A stretch of 64,000 bases of DNA from positions 360,065-424,064 of the forward strand of contig JAJEKB010021389.1 of NCBI GenBank assembly GCA_022393335.1, read 5' to 3'. Positions 35,401-47,610 of the stretch are shown in pieces; position 1 is the first letter of the stretch, and each line of letters begins with the position of its first letter. The notes under the pieces are model-generated. The model made no database searches. It worked only from the letters and a program-made list of their open reading frames with translations, and was not told the origin of the DNA. The stretch is from Macrotrachela quadricornifera (lineage: Eukaryota > Rotifera > Eurotatoria > Philodinida > Philodinidae). Position numbers and translations under genes: made by a program.

Positions 35401-38400
35401 AAAGGAATATTATTTGAAACAGATTTCATATTAATAAAACTTGTTGAAATATTTGAAAGTGATGATTCATTTTCAATAATTTGTTCCCACATTCGAATTT
35501 TATCAAATATGGTTTTTTCAATTTTAGTTAATTTTTCATCTAATCCACAATTAATACCTTCGATTTCTTGTCGAATTGATAATAAATTACTATAGTATAA
35601 ATTAAAATAATCATAATCTTGACTTACTAATCTCGATTCTTTTGAAAATCGACTTAAAAAAATATCAATTTTATTCTTAATTTCTATTATTTTTGTTTCT
35701 ATTGATTTTAAACATGCTTTTTGAACTGCATCTATATCAATACCTATATCATGTCCATTAAGAATCTTAGCTTTATCTAGAATGAGTAATTTTTCATTCA
35801 GTTCTCTATAGAATTGATCTCGTTGTTGAGAAAATTCTTTTATATCTGTATTAACAAATTGTTGATGAATGATTTCATCTTTTAATGTTCGAATTAAATG
35901 AGATACAGATTTTAACATATGTGGATAAATAGTTAATCTATTAATAGCATTAACCATACTATGTACTGATGTATCATAAAAACTATCAATTTGAAAATAA
36001 TTTCTCATTTTCATAATTAATGAATTCCATTTATACATAAAATCTAGAATATCCTTAATAGAATTAATATCAATATTATCTAATCCATCTCTGTACTTAT
36101 TCTGAAGATGTGTAAAATAATCGGAAGTTTTAATATTTAATTCAACAATTTTTTCATTAAAATCTTCTGGAAGCATATGAGTTAACATAGATTGATCTTT
36201 TGATTCATTATTAAATTTAATAAATTCAACTAAATAAAGAAAACATTTCTCTGTTTCATTTATTTCAGCTGTATTATTTTGTAAAAATTGATGCATAAAA
36301 TATCTATATGCAAATTGAAATTTTGTTTTTATTTGTGTTCTTACTCTTAAATAAATTTGTCTAATATCAGTAACAACAATATCTAATTCATTTTTATATT
36401 TATATATAATTGGTATAAGAGCTAATGCTCCATGAATATCATCTTGTTCAAAATGTTGTTCTATTTTATCGGCTATATCTTTAACTTGTGTTAAAACAAG
36501 TTCTCGTCCTTTTGTTTTATATGATGGCATAGATTGAGAAATTTTATTTTGTTCAAGTATTTTTCTAATAGTTTCAGGATTTTCAGTACTAATTGCATCT
36601 TGTAATTCATTAATATTATCTTGAACCATTAAATTAATATCATCTTTACAATTTTTTAATTCAACTTCAAGAGCATTTTTCATTGCTTCTGGTAAATATT
36701 TAACAGCTGATTCAAATTTTCTTATATGAATATTATTTGGATTAGGTGGTTTTAATGATTTAGCTATTTCTAATTCTAAACGAAATTTTGTAACAATATT
36801 TTCTTTAATTTTATCTAAAGCTAAACTATATACAGGATTAGCACTTTTAGCTGCTCCAAATTTATCAAAAATATCTGTTGGGGGATTAGCAATATATTTA
36901 TCTATATCTATATTTGAATATTTTTTAACAATTTTATCTAAAACAACTTTATTTTGATTTTCTTTTATTTGTTCAATTTGATCAAGAACTTCTTTAGTAC
37001 AATAATTATCTAATAAACCCCGTACTAAAATAATTGAATCAATTTTTTGTTCAGCTTCATAAAAATTATTAATATCAATAAGTGCATTAACTCGATTTAA
37101 AAATTCTTTTAAACGTTTTTCAATAGTTAATTTAACATGTTCTATACATTTATCTAATTCATCAGCTGTATTAATATATTGTGATATAAATTGTTTCGCT
37201 TGTTTAATTCGTTTTAAATTTTCTACTATTGTTTTTATTCTTTCAATTTCAAGATTATTTCCAATCATAATTGCTTGAGTTTTAGTTTCTTCAATAAAAT
37301 CATCTAAACCTCGACTAAGAGCTTGTTTAGCTTGTTCAAAAAAATATTCTTCAACATCACCTGATACTTTTAAAATCGCCATTTCTCGTGCAACTTGAAC
37401 ATAATCATGTTTTTCAATTGCATCAACAACTTTTTCTGAAGCATCATATGTTTTTGAAAGTAAATTATTTTGATATGTTGAATATATATCTGTATATTTT
37501 TTTTCATCTAAAAAACAATCTAACATACGTAATGCACTTACAATTAATAATTTATTTTTTAAAGGCATTATTTGTTGTGTAACACTAAGTTTTTTCATTT
37601 CATCTGCTAATTCAACTTGATAATCTGATAATTGTTTTTGCCATTGTTCAAATATTGTTTTATTTGTAAGACAAGAAAAAATACGAGAATATTTTGTTTT
37701 TATTTCGAATATTTCTTGAAAACGAAATGATAATATACGAGCATTTTCAAATATTTCTTCTTTATTTTTATTTTGAAATTTTTTTATATTATCAAAACTA
37801 TTTATCATATCTTCATGAATAGTACGACAATAATATCTAATACATTCTTCTAAATTATGAAGGACAGATATAGAATCATTTTGAAATGAAGCACGAATTT
37901 TTTTACAAGTATCTAAATAGAGAAATGCTTTTTCAGCTTTATTAAAATCTAAATTTTTATGTTCTTGTTCCATTAATTTTTCTGTGTTAAATGCATCTTT
38001 AATAATAGTAGAAACATTATTTATCATATCTTCAAACCAAGAATTAACTTCAGTTATATATTGACTGATATCAGGAAGAAATTTTTCAAGTTGTTTCATC
38101 TCATTAAGTTCTGTTACTATTTTATGTACTGAACTGATTTTATTATAATTATCAAGATCTAAAGTTACTTCTACAAGAGATATTTTTATCTCTTTTATAT
38201 GTTGCATAAGTTGTTCTTCAACATCATTTATGACATATAAGTATTCTTCAGGACGATATTTTTCTATCCATTTAGCACTTTTTAAATTTAATAAATATTT
38301 AGTAAGTTTATCATAATTAACTTTTCCTTCTCGTTGAAATAAAATTCTTAATAATTGTTCAGCATCTCGTTTTGAATTACCTAAATATCCAACTATTTTT

Positions 38401-41400
38401 TCTAATATACTATTATAAGTTTGAGTTGTTTTATGTTCTATAATGGAAATATTTCGAAGTAAATCTAATTCTATTAAAAATTGTTCTAATGTAAGAAATG
38501 CATTTTCATTTTTAAGTTCGGCATTTATTTTGTTAACAATATCGTCGAATAAATTTAAGATTTTTGATAAAAGATTTTCATAAATTTTCTCAATTATTTC
38601 TTTTGAAATGTGTGGTTGAAGAGCAAATGTATTCCTAACTATTTCTAACATATATACGCAGCTATTTAAAATTTCTATATCAGTTTTTTTTAATTTTTCT
38701 TGTTCAAACATATCATTTAACTTGTTTACAGAGTTATTTATATAATTAATAAAATCTGCTTTCATTTGATCGTATTTTAGTTTCATATCTTCGTAATCTA
38801 AGTGATCTTGTAGAACAGATAATGCTTCATATACATTTTTCATATGACAAGCACTTTCATCAAAATTGTTAGATAAAACTGAACTATTGAAAGAATGAAT
38901 TATTGTTTTGAATTTTCTATCGAAAATAAGACAAATATTCATATATGTCTGAGAATCAATATCTGAAAAAGAATTTGAAACAAATTTTATTTTATCTAAA
39001 CTTATTTTTACTAACGGATCATTAATTTCTTTTTCAGTTAATTGAGTAATCATAATATCTAATTGCTGATTTATGTATTGTATAAATGCAGTACTATGAA
39101 CAACTTCCTTTCTTAAATGAGTTTCTCTTAGATCTTCTGCAAGCTTAGCATGATCAATACATATTTGATAGTTGCAAATATCTTCATGATTCAAAATTGT
39201 TTGATTTATTAGACAACGATTCATATCTAAAGTACCTTGTTCATACTCTTTCGATAGATGTCTAATTATATGTTTAATACAATCATTGTAAATTGGTTTG
39301 ATGTATTCTAAATCCATTACATCAATTAAGTTTTTTAATTGATCAAGTTTGTACTTAACAAATAAGTAGTCAGAAGATTTAGTTGCACACATAATACTTA
39401 GTTGATGTTTTCTCACTTGCTCTTGTAAAATAGCTTTAGATTTTTCGGTGATAGAAAATTTAAAAGCTTCATCTGGACGACTAATAGCTTTGGATTGTGT
39501 AAGTTCATCAAGAATCTCTCCAGGATCATCATTAATTGGATCTAAAACTCGTGCTCCTCTTCTCGTTTTCTGTATTATATGGCTAAGTAAATTCGTAAAA
39601 CTAGTATCTGCTTTTTCTACAGCATTCATCGTTTCTTGTATATTATTTAGTGATGCATAAATGGTATCTCTTTCATCAAGAGGAAATTTTGTGAAGATGT
39701 AAGAAAACATTTTTAGATGATCATTGATTTCTCGAAATAATCCGACCAATGTATGAGCTAAATCTTTTACACCGCCAAGTCTATCACCCATACTCTTATA
39801 ACTAAGTAAGACAACTGGTTTAACACTATTACATTCTTTTATTGCTTTAACAATACCTATTCCATTAGCAATATCTACTTCTGGTCCAGTAGTATCCTCG
39901 AATCCTGGACTATCACATAATAAAATATCATCATTAGTAGATCCACCCACATCTTTAGGATGTATCACGACAGGTGTAATATATCGAGTTTCGGACCGAG
40001 CAAAAGGCGTAGTAGTTACTTTTTTCAGATCTACATTTTTTATTTCAACAGGTTTAATATGCTTCATTCCTTTTACTCTTACTTCCTCTAATTTCGAGCC
40101 TCCAAGGAAATGCATTGCAGTTGATTTCCCTGCTCCTGTCCCTCCAAGAAAAAGAATGATATCTTCTCCCTTTATCTTCTTGGCAGCATCATCAACTTTC
40201 CTAACTAGTCTAAATAACTCTCGTATATTTAATGGTCTGATTAGTTTTAAAACCCTTTCCAATGTACTAAAAGCTATTTTCCAATTTTCATTTTTTATAT
40301 CTACCAATATGCTTCCTATTAAATTTCGAATTTGTAAAGAGTCTTCTTCTTCAAACTTTAATCGTTCCTGCAAACGTTCAAATTCTATTTCTATTTCTGT
40401 CTCTATACTATACGGTATCACTATATTATCTTGTGGCTCTATTGTCTCACTCATTAATTTTAGAGAAAATAGAAACAGTAGACTAAGAATCGATTTCTCT
40501 GCACATGGTGTCATAGAAGAAAAGTCATCATATAAGTTTCTTATATTTTCTTTTGTTATCGAATCTTCGTCTTGAACGTCACTGCTTTCGTCTCGATCTG
40601 GATGGTCGTTATTGCTCTCGATTTGACGACTTTCATTGTTCATACTTGGATGAGGAGATTGTTGTGATTGTTCCAAAATATTGACTGACAGTTCGACATT
40701 TTCTTGTTCAGAATCATCCTCTCTATCATGTTTTAGAGCCTGAATTTCTTGTTTCTCTTTTATTACCTGTTCGTTCAAGTCTTTCTCTTCAATGATATTA
40801 TGCATCGCAAGATCATTCGCTAATGTTTCGTTTGACTCTTCCCTATTATCTCTAAACTGCAGACTTTCGAGATCTTTTATTTGATCGAATAGTTTTTGAA
40901 GATTTTCCAATTCCGATAAAACTTTGTGTCGTTCTTCTGCTGTTTTACGTTTTCCTTTACTTTCTAGTTCTTGAATTTCTAATTTCTTTTTCATTATTTC
41001 NNNNNNNNNNTTTCATGTTCTAAAAGACCATTGGCTAATGTTTCTTTTAATTTTTCTGTACTATCTTTACATTGTGGACGTTCGAGATCTTTTATTTGAT
41101 TCACTAATTTTTGAAGATCTTCCAATTTCGACAATGCTTCTCGTCGCTCTTCCGCAGTCTTACGTTTTCCTTTGTTTTCTAATTCTTCAATTTCTTGTTT
41201 CCTTTTCATTATTTCTTCTTGCAACTCATTTTCATTATCGATTTCGTGTTCTAAAAAACTATTGGCCAATGTTTCTTTTAATTTTTCTGTACTATCTTTA
41301 GACTGTGAACGTTCAAGATCTTTTATTTGATCGAATAGTTTTTGAAGATTTTCCAATTTCGACAATGCTTCTCGTCGTTCTTCTGCTGTTTTACGTTTCC

Positions 41401-42862
41401 CTTTACTTTCTAGTTCTTGAATTTCTAATTTCTTTTTCATTATTTCTTCTTTCAATTCATGTTCATCATTGATTTCATGTTCTAAAAGACCATTGGCTAA
41501 TGTTTCTTTTAATTTTTCTCTACTATCTTTACATTGTGGATGTTCGAGATCGTTTATTTGATCCACTAATCTTTGGAGATCCTCCAATTTCGACAATACT
41601 TCTCGTCGCTCTTCTGCAGTCTTACGCTTTCCTTTACTTTCTAGTTCTTGAATTTCTTGTTTCCTTTTCATTATTTCTTCTTTCAATTCATGTTCATCAT
41701 TGATTTCATGTTCTAAAAGACCACTGGCTAATGTTTCTTTTAATGCCCCTCTATTATCTCTACACTGTGAACGTTCGAGATCTTTTATTTGATCGACTAA
41801 TTTTTGGAGATTTTCCAATTTTGATAGAATTTTCTGTCGCTCTTCTGCAGTTTTACGCTTTCCTTTGTTTTCTAGCTCTTGAATTTCTTGTTTCTTTCGC
41901 ATTATCTCTTCGTTCAATTCATTTACATCACTGATTTCATTTTCGTGCAAAGCATCGCGTAATTGTATTTTTAGTGATTCTAAGGATACTGTTTGAGATG
42001 GGATGTCCTCTACTAGATTATATTGCTCTGCTGTAGTCAGTGACCATCTTTTGTATTCATGAGAATTTTTCTCGCTATCTTTAAAGTTAGTATCGGTATC
42101 AGAGCTTTCGTACTGTTCTATTTGTTGTTCTGTTGGTAGTGATTTCATCAAAAAATCTTTTGAATTCTCATATTTCACTCGTTTTCCTTCAATAGTTGAT
42201 TTATGTGGTGAATCGTAAATTTCAGTTTTATTACCTTCGAATTGTGATGATTTTTGCATAATTAGCGCGCTTTTTTGCCTATCAAATGGGTTGTGTTCAA
42301 CCAGACAAGTACGATTTTCTTGATTATCGGAAATTTGGTTGTTTGAATTATCGATTTGTTGATCTCCTGCTTCGACAAGTTGAGATTCTTCGATTCTTTT
42401 CATTAAGTTTTGTATGGTCAATTGTGCACTACGTTTTGAATCATGATGCTTCTGTAGTGAGCTGGAAGTGAGAGTTACATTAGGATGAATTTTACTAAAC
42501 TGTTTTTGCATCTCATCAGGAACAAATTTAGAATTTATTACTGGATCAATAAATTCTGCTCGTTTGATGTATCCATTTTGTTTGAATTCGATTAATATTC
42601 CAATCCAATGAAAATATTCGAAATAATAAGGAATAAGTACAATGCGTTTTCCAATATTATTTTGGCGCGTTTCTTGTAAACGTTGCTCCCACTGACCATC
42701 TACATTAGCATTAACAACTTCTAATACATGAATTGGTATTGGAAAACCTTCAGGAAATTTTTTATCCCGTAGTTTTTCCAATTCTGTCTGCAGCTCAATT
42801 TGAATGTTCATGTGCTGATGAGCTGAATCATCAAGCTCTCTCGCAGCATTCATTGTTTCCAA
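32427..42862 (-). CDS. Giant C48-like / coiled-coil repeat / GTPase / SecA-like ATPase / vWA protein
   Basis: About 3,480 residues, read across a 10-N gap. From the ATG at 42862 an Ulp1/C48-like domain covers residues ~25–165: PIPIHVLEVVNANVDG, YFHWIGILIEF (His), RAEFIDPV (Asp), but the Cys site reads HDSKRSAQLTIQNL. Four to five 77-residue charged coiled-coil repeats follow (41960–40800). Numbering from 40994: P-loop GTPase with Walker A GGTGAGKST (~284–292), CDSPGFED (~360–367) and FTKFP; about 1,450 residues of mostly helical sequence; SecA-type motor with NLVQIGTGEGKSVTLG (~2065), LIDEVDIFF (~2174), GVTGTL, FGRGTDF and QIKGRTARQGDCGSY (~2500), which parallel SecA motifs I, II, V and VI; then vWA with DATGSM (~2630) and IGDAPPN. 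SecA normally drives bacterial or plastid protein export; animals lack it, so transfer or ancient acquisition is likely. No signal peptide or membrane span is obvious. Role unknown; the GTPase–ATPase–vWA mix suggests a large remodelling or defence machine. Confidence 0.85.
40800..41960 (-). repeat. 231-bp in-frame tandem repeat inside the giant gene
   Basis: At least five copies of a 77-codon unit: (K)xEIMKxKxEIQELESKGKRK, TAEERxxxLSxLExLQxL(V/F), QIKDLE, then KETLAN and GLLEHE. The period keeps the frame. Copies near the gap are the most alike, so recent amplification or assembly collapse is likely. A sixth, worn unit follows at the GTPase side. Confidence 0.88.
41001..41010. other. Assembly gap (10 N) in the coding repeat
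   Basis: Comparison with neighbouring units predicts 26 bases here (or 26 plus a multiple of 231). As written the flanking frames do not match; replacing 10 with 26 bases restores one frame from 42862 to 32427. Confidence 0.85.
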
Positions 42863-43814
42863 ATGCTTTTTGGTCTTAATTAATCAATTAAATATAATGT
42901 ATCTTCATCAACATGAAATTTTCGGAAAAATGATCTAAAATAAATTTTTTTCTTTATTATTTGAGGGTGAAGAGTTCTTTGCATTTGCATGCTTTTGTCT
43001 CAAATGAATACTTATTAAAAGCACCAATATGGAATTCCATTGAACAGTTGCAACCAATTGAAAAAAAAATGCCAGAATGTGTGAATGGTCTAGGGAAAAT
43101 AGCAGAACTTCAGGAGTGCCTATTTCGAGTGTACTTCACTAATACTTCTATGGCACTTCAAGTACTTTCATTGTTACTTCGATGATACTTTTGTAGTACT
43201 TCAGGTGCTTCTACGATACTTCACATACGTCCAATGATATTTCCAATGTACGTCACATACTTTAAAAATATTCTGAAGTAGATGAAGTCTTACTATTTCT
43301 CTCCTGAAATAGTTCAATCTGAATTAGAAAAAATTTCGCAAGATCTTTACATCTTACAGGTTCCCGGAAAGTTTCGTAGAATATTGGGAACTGCAAATTC
43401 ACAAACCATCAAGTAACACTACCTTTAATCTACCTAAGGACGAAGGGGTGAAAAATATTCATCGACAATGGATAATACTTCCTATTCCGTGATGTTGAAA
43501 ATTGCGGAAATAGTTCTGCTCCGAAATCAGTTCCACCTAATTTCTCAAACTCGATCGTCAGTGAGCTTCAAACGCGCCATAAATATTGATCGACTTCCGT
43601 CGATCCCAAAATTTCAGAAATTAATGAAACTAATTCCGGAATCTTTAACATTGCGGAATAGGATGACTGCTCTATCAATAAAATTACAAGTCGTTATGCA
43701 TTAGATGACTTTTCTTATCTTTGTATGGTAATATTTTCTTATGAGTCAATTCGTGAGAATACCAAACATTTGTGAATAGTGTCATGCTCTCAAAATTTTT
43801 ACGCGTATATTATA
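42863..43814. other. 5' flank of the giant gene
   Basis: 43120–43270 has an irregular array of TACTTC motifs every ~12–16 bases. No gene recognised; small plus ORFs at 42961–43704 have no domain. Confidence 0.4.
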
Positions 43815-44845
43815 GTAAGGTACAGAAAATAAGTTCTCAGAACCTTTGATGTTGATATAAAAGGAAATTTTTTTTGAGAATTCTTTCAACGTGCTGTACC
43901 ACAAGATGCAGCGTGAGACGCTCTACAATTTACATAAGATCGTTTATTTTATAGCTCCAGTTTTTGTTTTGAAAATAGACAAAATTTCGAGTGACTAGAT
44001 TTCGACTGTTTAAAGCTACTATTTTTTCAATATAAGATGAATTCATCTTGTGGTGTTTTATTCTTTTATTATTTGATACCTTTTGAAAAACAAAATAGAC
44101 CACAAGATGCAGCATGAAAAGCTCTACAATCTATGAATGACAGTTCATTTTACAGCTGTATCCTATTGTGTTTAAATTCAACAAAACTCTGAATGGCAGA
44201 GTTTGAATAATGCAAAAACATCTTTGTTCAGCATATGATCAATGTATTTTTGTCTTCTTTCCTATATAGAACTTTCTATTGAAAGAAACAAAATACGCTG
44301 CAAGATGCAGCGTGAAAAGCTCTATAATATACATAAGACAACTTCTTGTACAAGCGCACTTTATGCTTTCGAAATCGACAAAATATGAAAAAATGAACTG
44401 AAAAAACAAACTCGTCATGTACCGAAAAAAGTACTTTTTTACAACATCGAAGTTTGGTTGCTTCTGGTTTCTTTACTTTTGAAAACAAAAAGCATAGTTG
44501 TAAGAAAAGTCGTCTTATGCAGATTATAGAGCTTTTCATGCTGCATCTTGTGGTCTATTTTGTTTTTCAAAATGTATCAAATAATAAAAGAATAAAACAC
44601 CACAAAGTAAATTCATCTTATATTGAAAAAATAGTAGTTTTAAACAGTCGAAATCTAGCCACTCGAAATTTTGTCTGTTTTCAAAACAAAAACTGAAGCT
44701 ATAAAATAAACGATCTTATGTAAATTGTAGCGCGTCTCACGCTGCATCTTGTGGTACAGCTCGTTGAAAGAATTCTCAAAAAAAATTTCTTTTTGTATCA
44801 ACATCAAAGGTTCTGAGAACTTTTTTTCCGTACCTTACTTGGTGT
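43815..44845. repeat. Family A long inverted repeat (arms ~330 bp)
   Basis: Left arm about 43815–44150 pairs with right arm about 44500–44845. Examples: TTCTCAGAACCTTTGATGTT against AACATCAAAGGTTCTGAGAA, and GACCACAAGATGCAGCATGA against its complement. The loop (44150–44500) holds a further pair of family A cores in opposite orientations, so nested foldback is possible. The ORFs in it are repeat-derived. Confidence 0.85.
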
Positions 44846-46699
44846 AAAAAAAGCTATCCAGTATTACTTGATACTTCAGAAGAATCATGGTCGAGAAGCC
44901 TGAAGTTCACCCAAACTGAAAACTACTGACTTCATCAGTGTGCAAATGTTGAAAAACTGTATCGACTACCTATGTAGAAACCTAACTATAAAGACATTTA
45001 TATGCAAAGATATTCTGGACTAAGGGTATCTATACGGTATTTTTCCATCGTTTTGAAGTGCCTGGAATAAAAATATTTTAGCCAAGACAGTTTCGATATG
45101 AAAACTATACCAGCGTGTAGTCTATGAAAAAGTGCATCGATTTCTGAAGATATTTCGGCATGATTCACATATAGTTTTGTGAAGAATTCGATGCTCCTTC
45201 AAATGAGACTAATTTCAGCCGAACAAGAAAATGTTTTATTGGTACTATTCTCCTGGAATGCTTTAAGAGCAGGATGCATTAAGATATGATTGGAAATCAT
45301 GTGATCGTTTTCGAAATTGATTAAATTGGGCCTAGAGAGAATAAACGTAAAATTTTACATCAGATAATGTACTTCTTTCGATGATCCATTGAGGGGGCCG
45401 ATTTACGTTCTTATGCATACTCGTTCTTTCTCCCATAAACAGATCTCATAGTGACCAAAGTGTCCTAAAATTTGCAGCTAGAATGAATGTTTCTTGCTCG
45501 AAATACTGAGCTTCTAAAAAAACTCAATTTTTTTGTTTTTTCTGTTAAAATATGGCCATTCCTTGAAAATCCAATATCTTGGGAAAGAAACGTTCATTTT
45601 AACTGAAAATTTCAAGACATCTAGTGACTATAAGATCTGCTTACGAGAGAAATTTCAGGATAAATTCCAATATTCGACTTCTCTGTAAACATCATTGCCA
45701 GAGATCGAAAAACCAGCAAAACGATCATAACTATGAAACGAGAGAGTATGGGAATGAATTCATCAGGGCTTGTGCTAGACTTTTATAGTATTACTTATGG
45801 CCAAAATATAAATTCGATCGACGACTAACATTTGGAGAAGCCATCTCGTGAAATTTTTTGACGTTATCAATGACAAGTTTTCAAATCGAAGTAGGTTTAC
45901 ATTGCATCTTTTCAACATTGAAAAGTTTTGGAAATTCATAGCTTTTTGATGCACTACTGTAGAAACCTTCCGAGGATTCAATAAGCTCTCTTGAAATTCC
46001 TTAGGCTTCTGATGAACTATCTTGGAAACCGAAAAGGTCTTTTCATATGCCCATTCGAATTTTCAATCAATTTCTGTGGTAACATAGATCTCTTATAATA
46101 CCGTGACGGTTTCTGACAGCCAAATAAGAGAAGCTCTAAAATACTTTTAGAGGGGTAAATTCAATATTTTATAGACCATTTGATTTCGGAACGTTTGGAA
46201 AACAAGAAAATATTTTAGCAGCCATTTCAGAAGGCTCAAAATCTTTTTGCAAATCTCTAAGGATTTTCAAAGGGGTTTTCAAGAGTATGTGGATGGACGT
46301 CAATGTGCATCATGAAAAATCGCACCATGAGAGTCGTAGTGTGAATGAGAGTGTGGACGTCATTGAGGGTGAAGCCATAGACGAGAATAAGATATTTGCG
46401 CGGCCTCAGTGACAATCTGAGTGTAAATCTGGGTGTGAGTATTGGCGAAAGTGAGTTAGAAATACACTTTACGTACCCATACGTTGAGAAGGATATCCAG
46501 TAACAGACCAGCACGTATTTGGCAGGTGCAGCCACGCTGTTACCCGCCCTCAAGAGTCTCACGGTGTGTTTTTCATGATAGAGGTTCGCGTGCTGTTTAT
46601 TCCTAGCGCTGAAATTTTCTGTGCTGAAAATTTACCAACCCCTAATATATTCATCTGTGTCACGTAAAAACAATAAAATCACTAAATTGAATCGAGGAA
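44846..46699. other. Intergenic, nothing recognised
   Basis: The minus ORFs at 45775–45981 and 46257–46562 have no recognisable domain; the second comes from a GTGTGA-rich low-complexity patch. Confidence 0.4.
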
Positions 46700-47610
46700 T
46701 ATACTTAGGGTACACTAAAATTAGTGACAGCGGCACTTTTTTACCTTACAGAAAGCTTGAAACAATTTTCATCTTTTATAGAGGGATAGTGTCCTTTACT
46801 CTATTTTTCTATGCTATTTGATCACTATTCATCTAATATCGTAATAATGGAATTTTGATAAAAACTATGATTTGTTGACACCTAGTTGGTTGTTTTAGAT
46901 CTTAATGAGTGGGGCATTTTGTATCCCATTTTATCATCATGTAATACTTTGTATTAAAAAAAATGAAATATACCGAATGATGCAGCTTGAAAAGTTCTAC
47001 AATTTCTAAAGGATTACTTATAGTATAGTTGCATGTTTTTACTTTCAAAATGAGCGAAACTCTAAACGACTAAATTTCGACGTTGCGAAAACAGAATCTT
47101 TTCTTCGATAAAAGCCGTATTCGTTTTTTCTGATGTCATCTTCTTATTATTTGATATTTTTATTAGAAAAGTAAAATACACTAGGAGATGTGGTGTGAAA
47201 AGAGAAGACAACTCCCTAGGAACAGCTATAAAAAGGTGACATAGGCAATAACGAATACAGCTCTTAGCAGAAAAAAATCCTGTTTTCGTAACGTCGAAAT
47301 ATAGTCGATCAAAGTTTTGCTCAATTTGAAAAGAAAAAACATGCAACTATAAAATAAGTAGTCCTCTATAAATTGCAGAGCTTTTCATGCTGCATCTTAC
47401 GGTATATTTTAGTCTTTTAAAATGACTTGTTAATTAACGACAAAACGATAAAATGAAATTAAAAAAGTGCTTCGTCCATTACAATCTAAAATAACCCGCT
47501 AGGTGTCAACAAAAATAGTTTTTATTAAAATTCCATTATTATGATATTACATGAATAGTGATCAAATAGTATAGAAAAATACAGTAAAAGACGCTCTATC
47601 TTTTTATAAA
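46700..47610. repeat. Family A long inverted repeat, second locus
   Basis: Left arm about 46790–47115 and right arm about 47275–47600. The outer ends pair TATTTGATCACTATTCATC with ATGAATAGTGATCAAATA, and the GACACCTAGTTGGTTGTTTT region pairs with its complement near 47495. Core copies are near 46977 and 47385. Confidence 0.8.

Noticed and set aside
39448..41934. Plus-strand ORFs repeating MFLLIFLYYLY-like sequence
   Set aside because: Antisense reading of the 231-bp coding repeat and GTPase region.
43930..44696. ORFs with similar proteins on opposite strands
   Set aside because: They come from the arms of the family A inverted repeat.
46257..46562. 101-codon minus ORF
   Set aside because: Lies in a GTGTGA-rich low-complexity patch; no domain.
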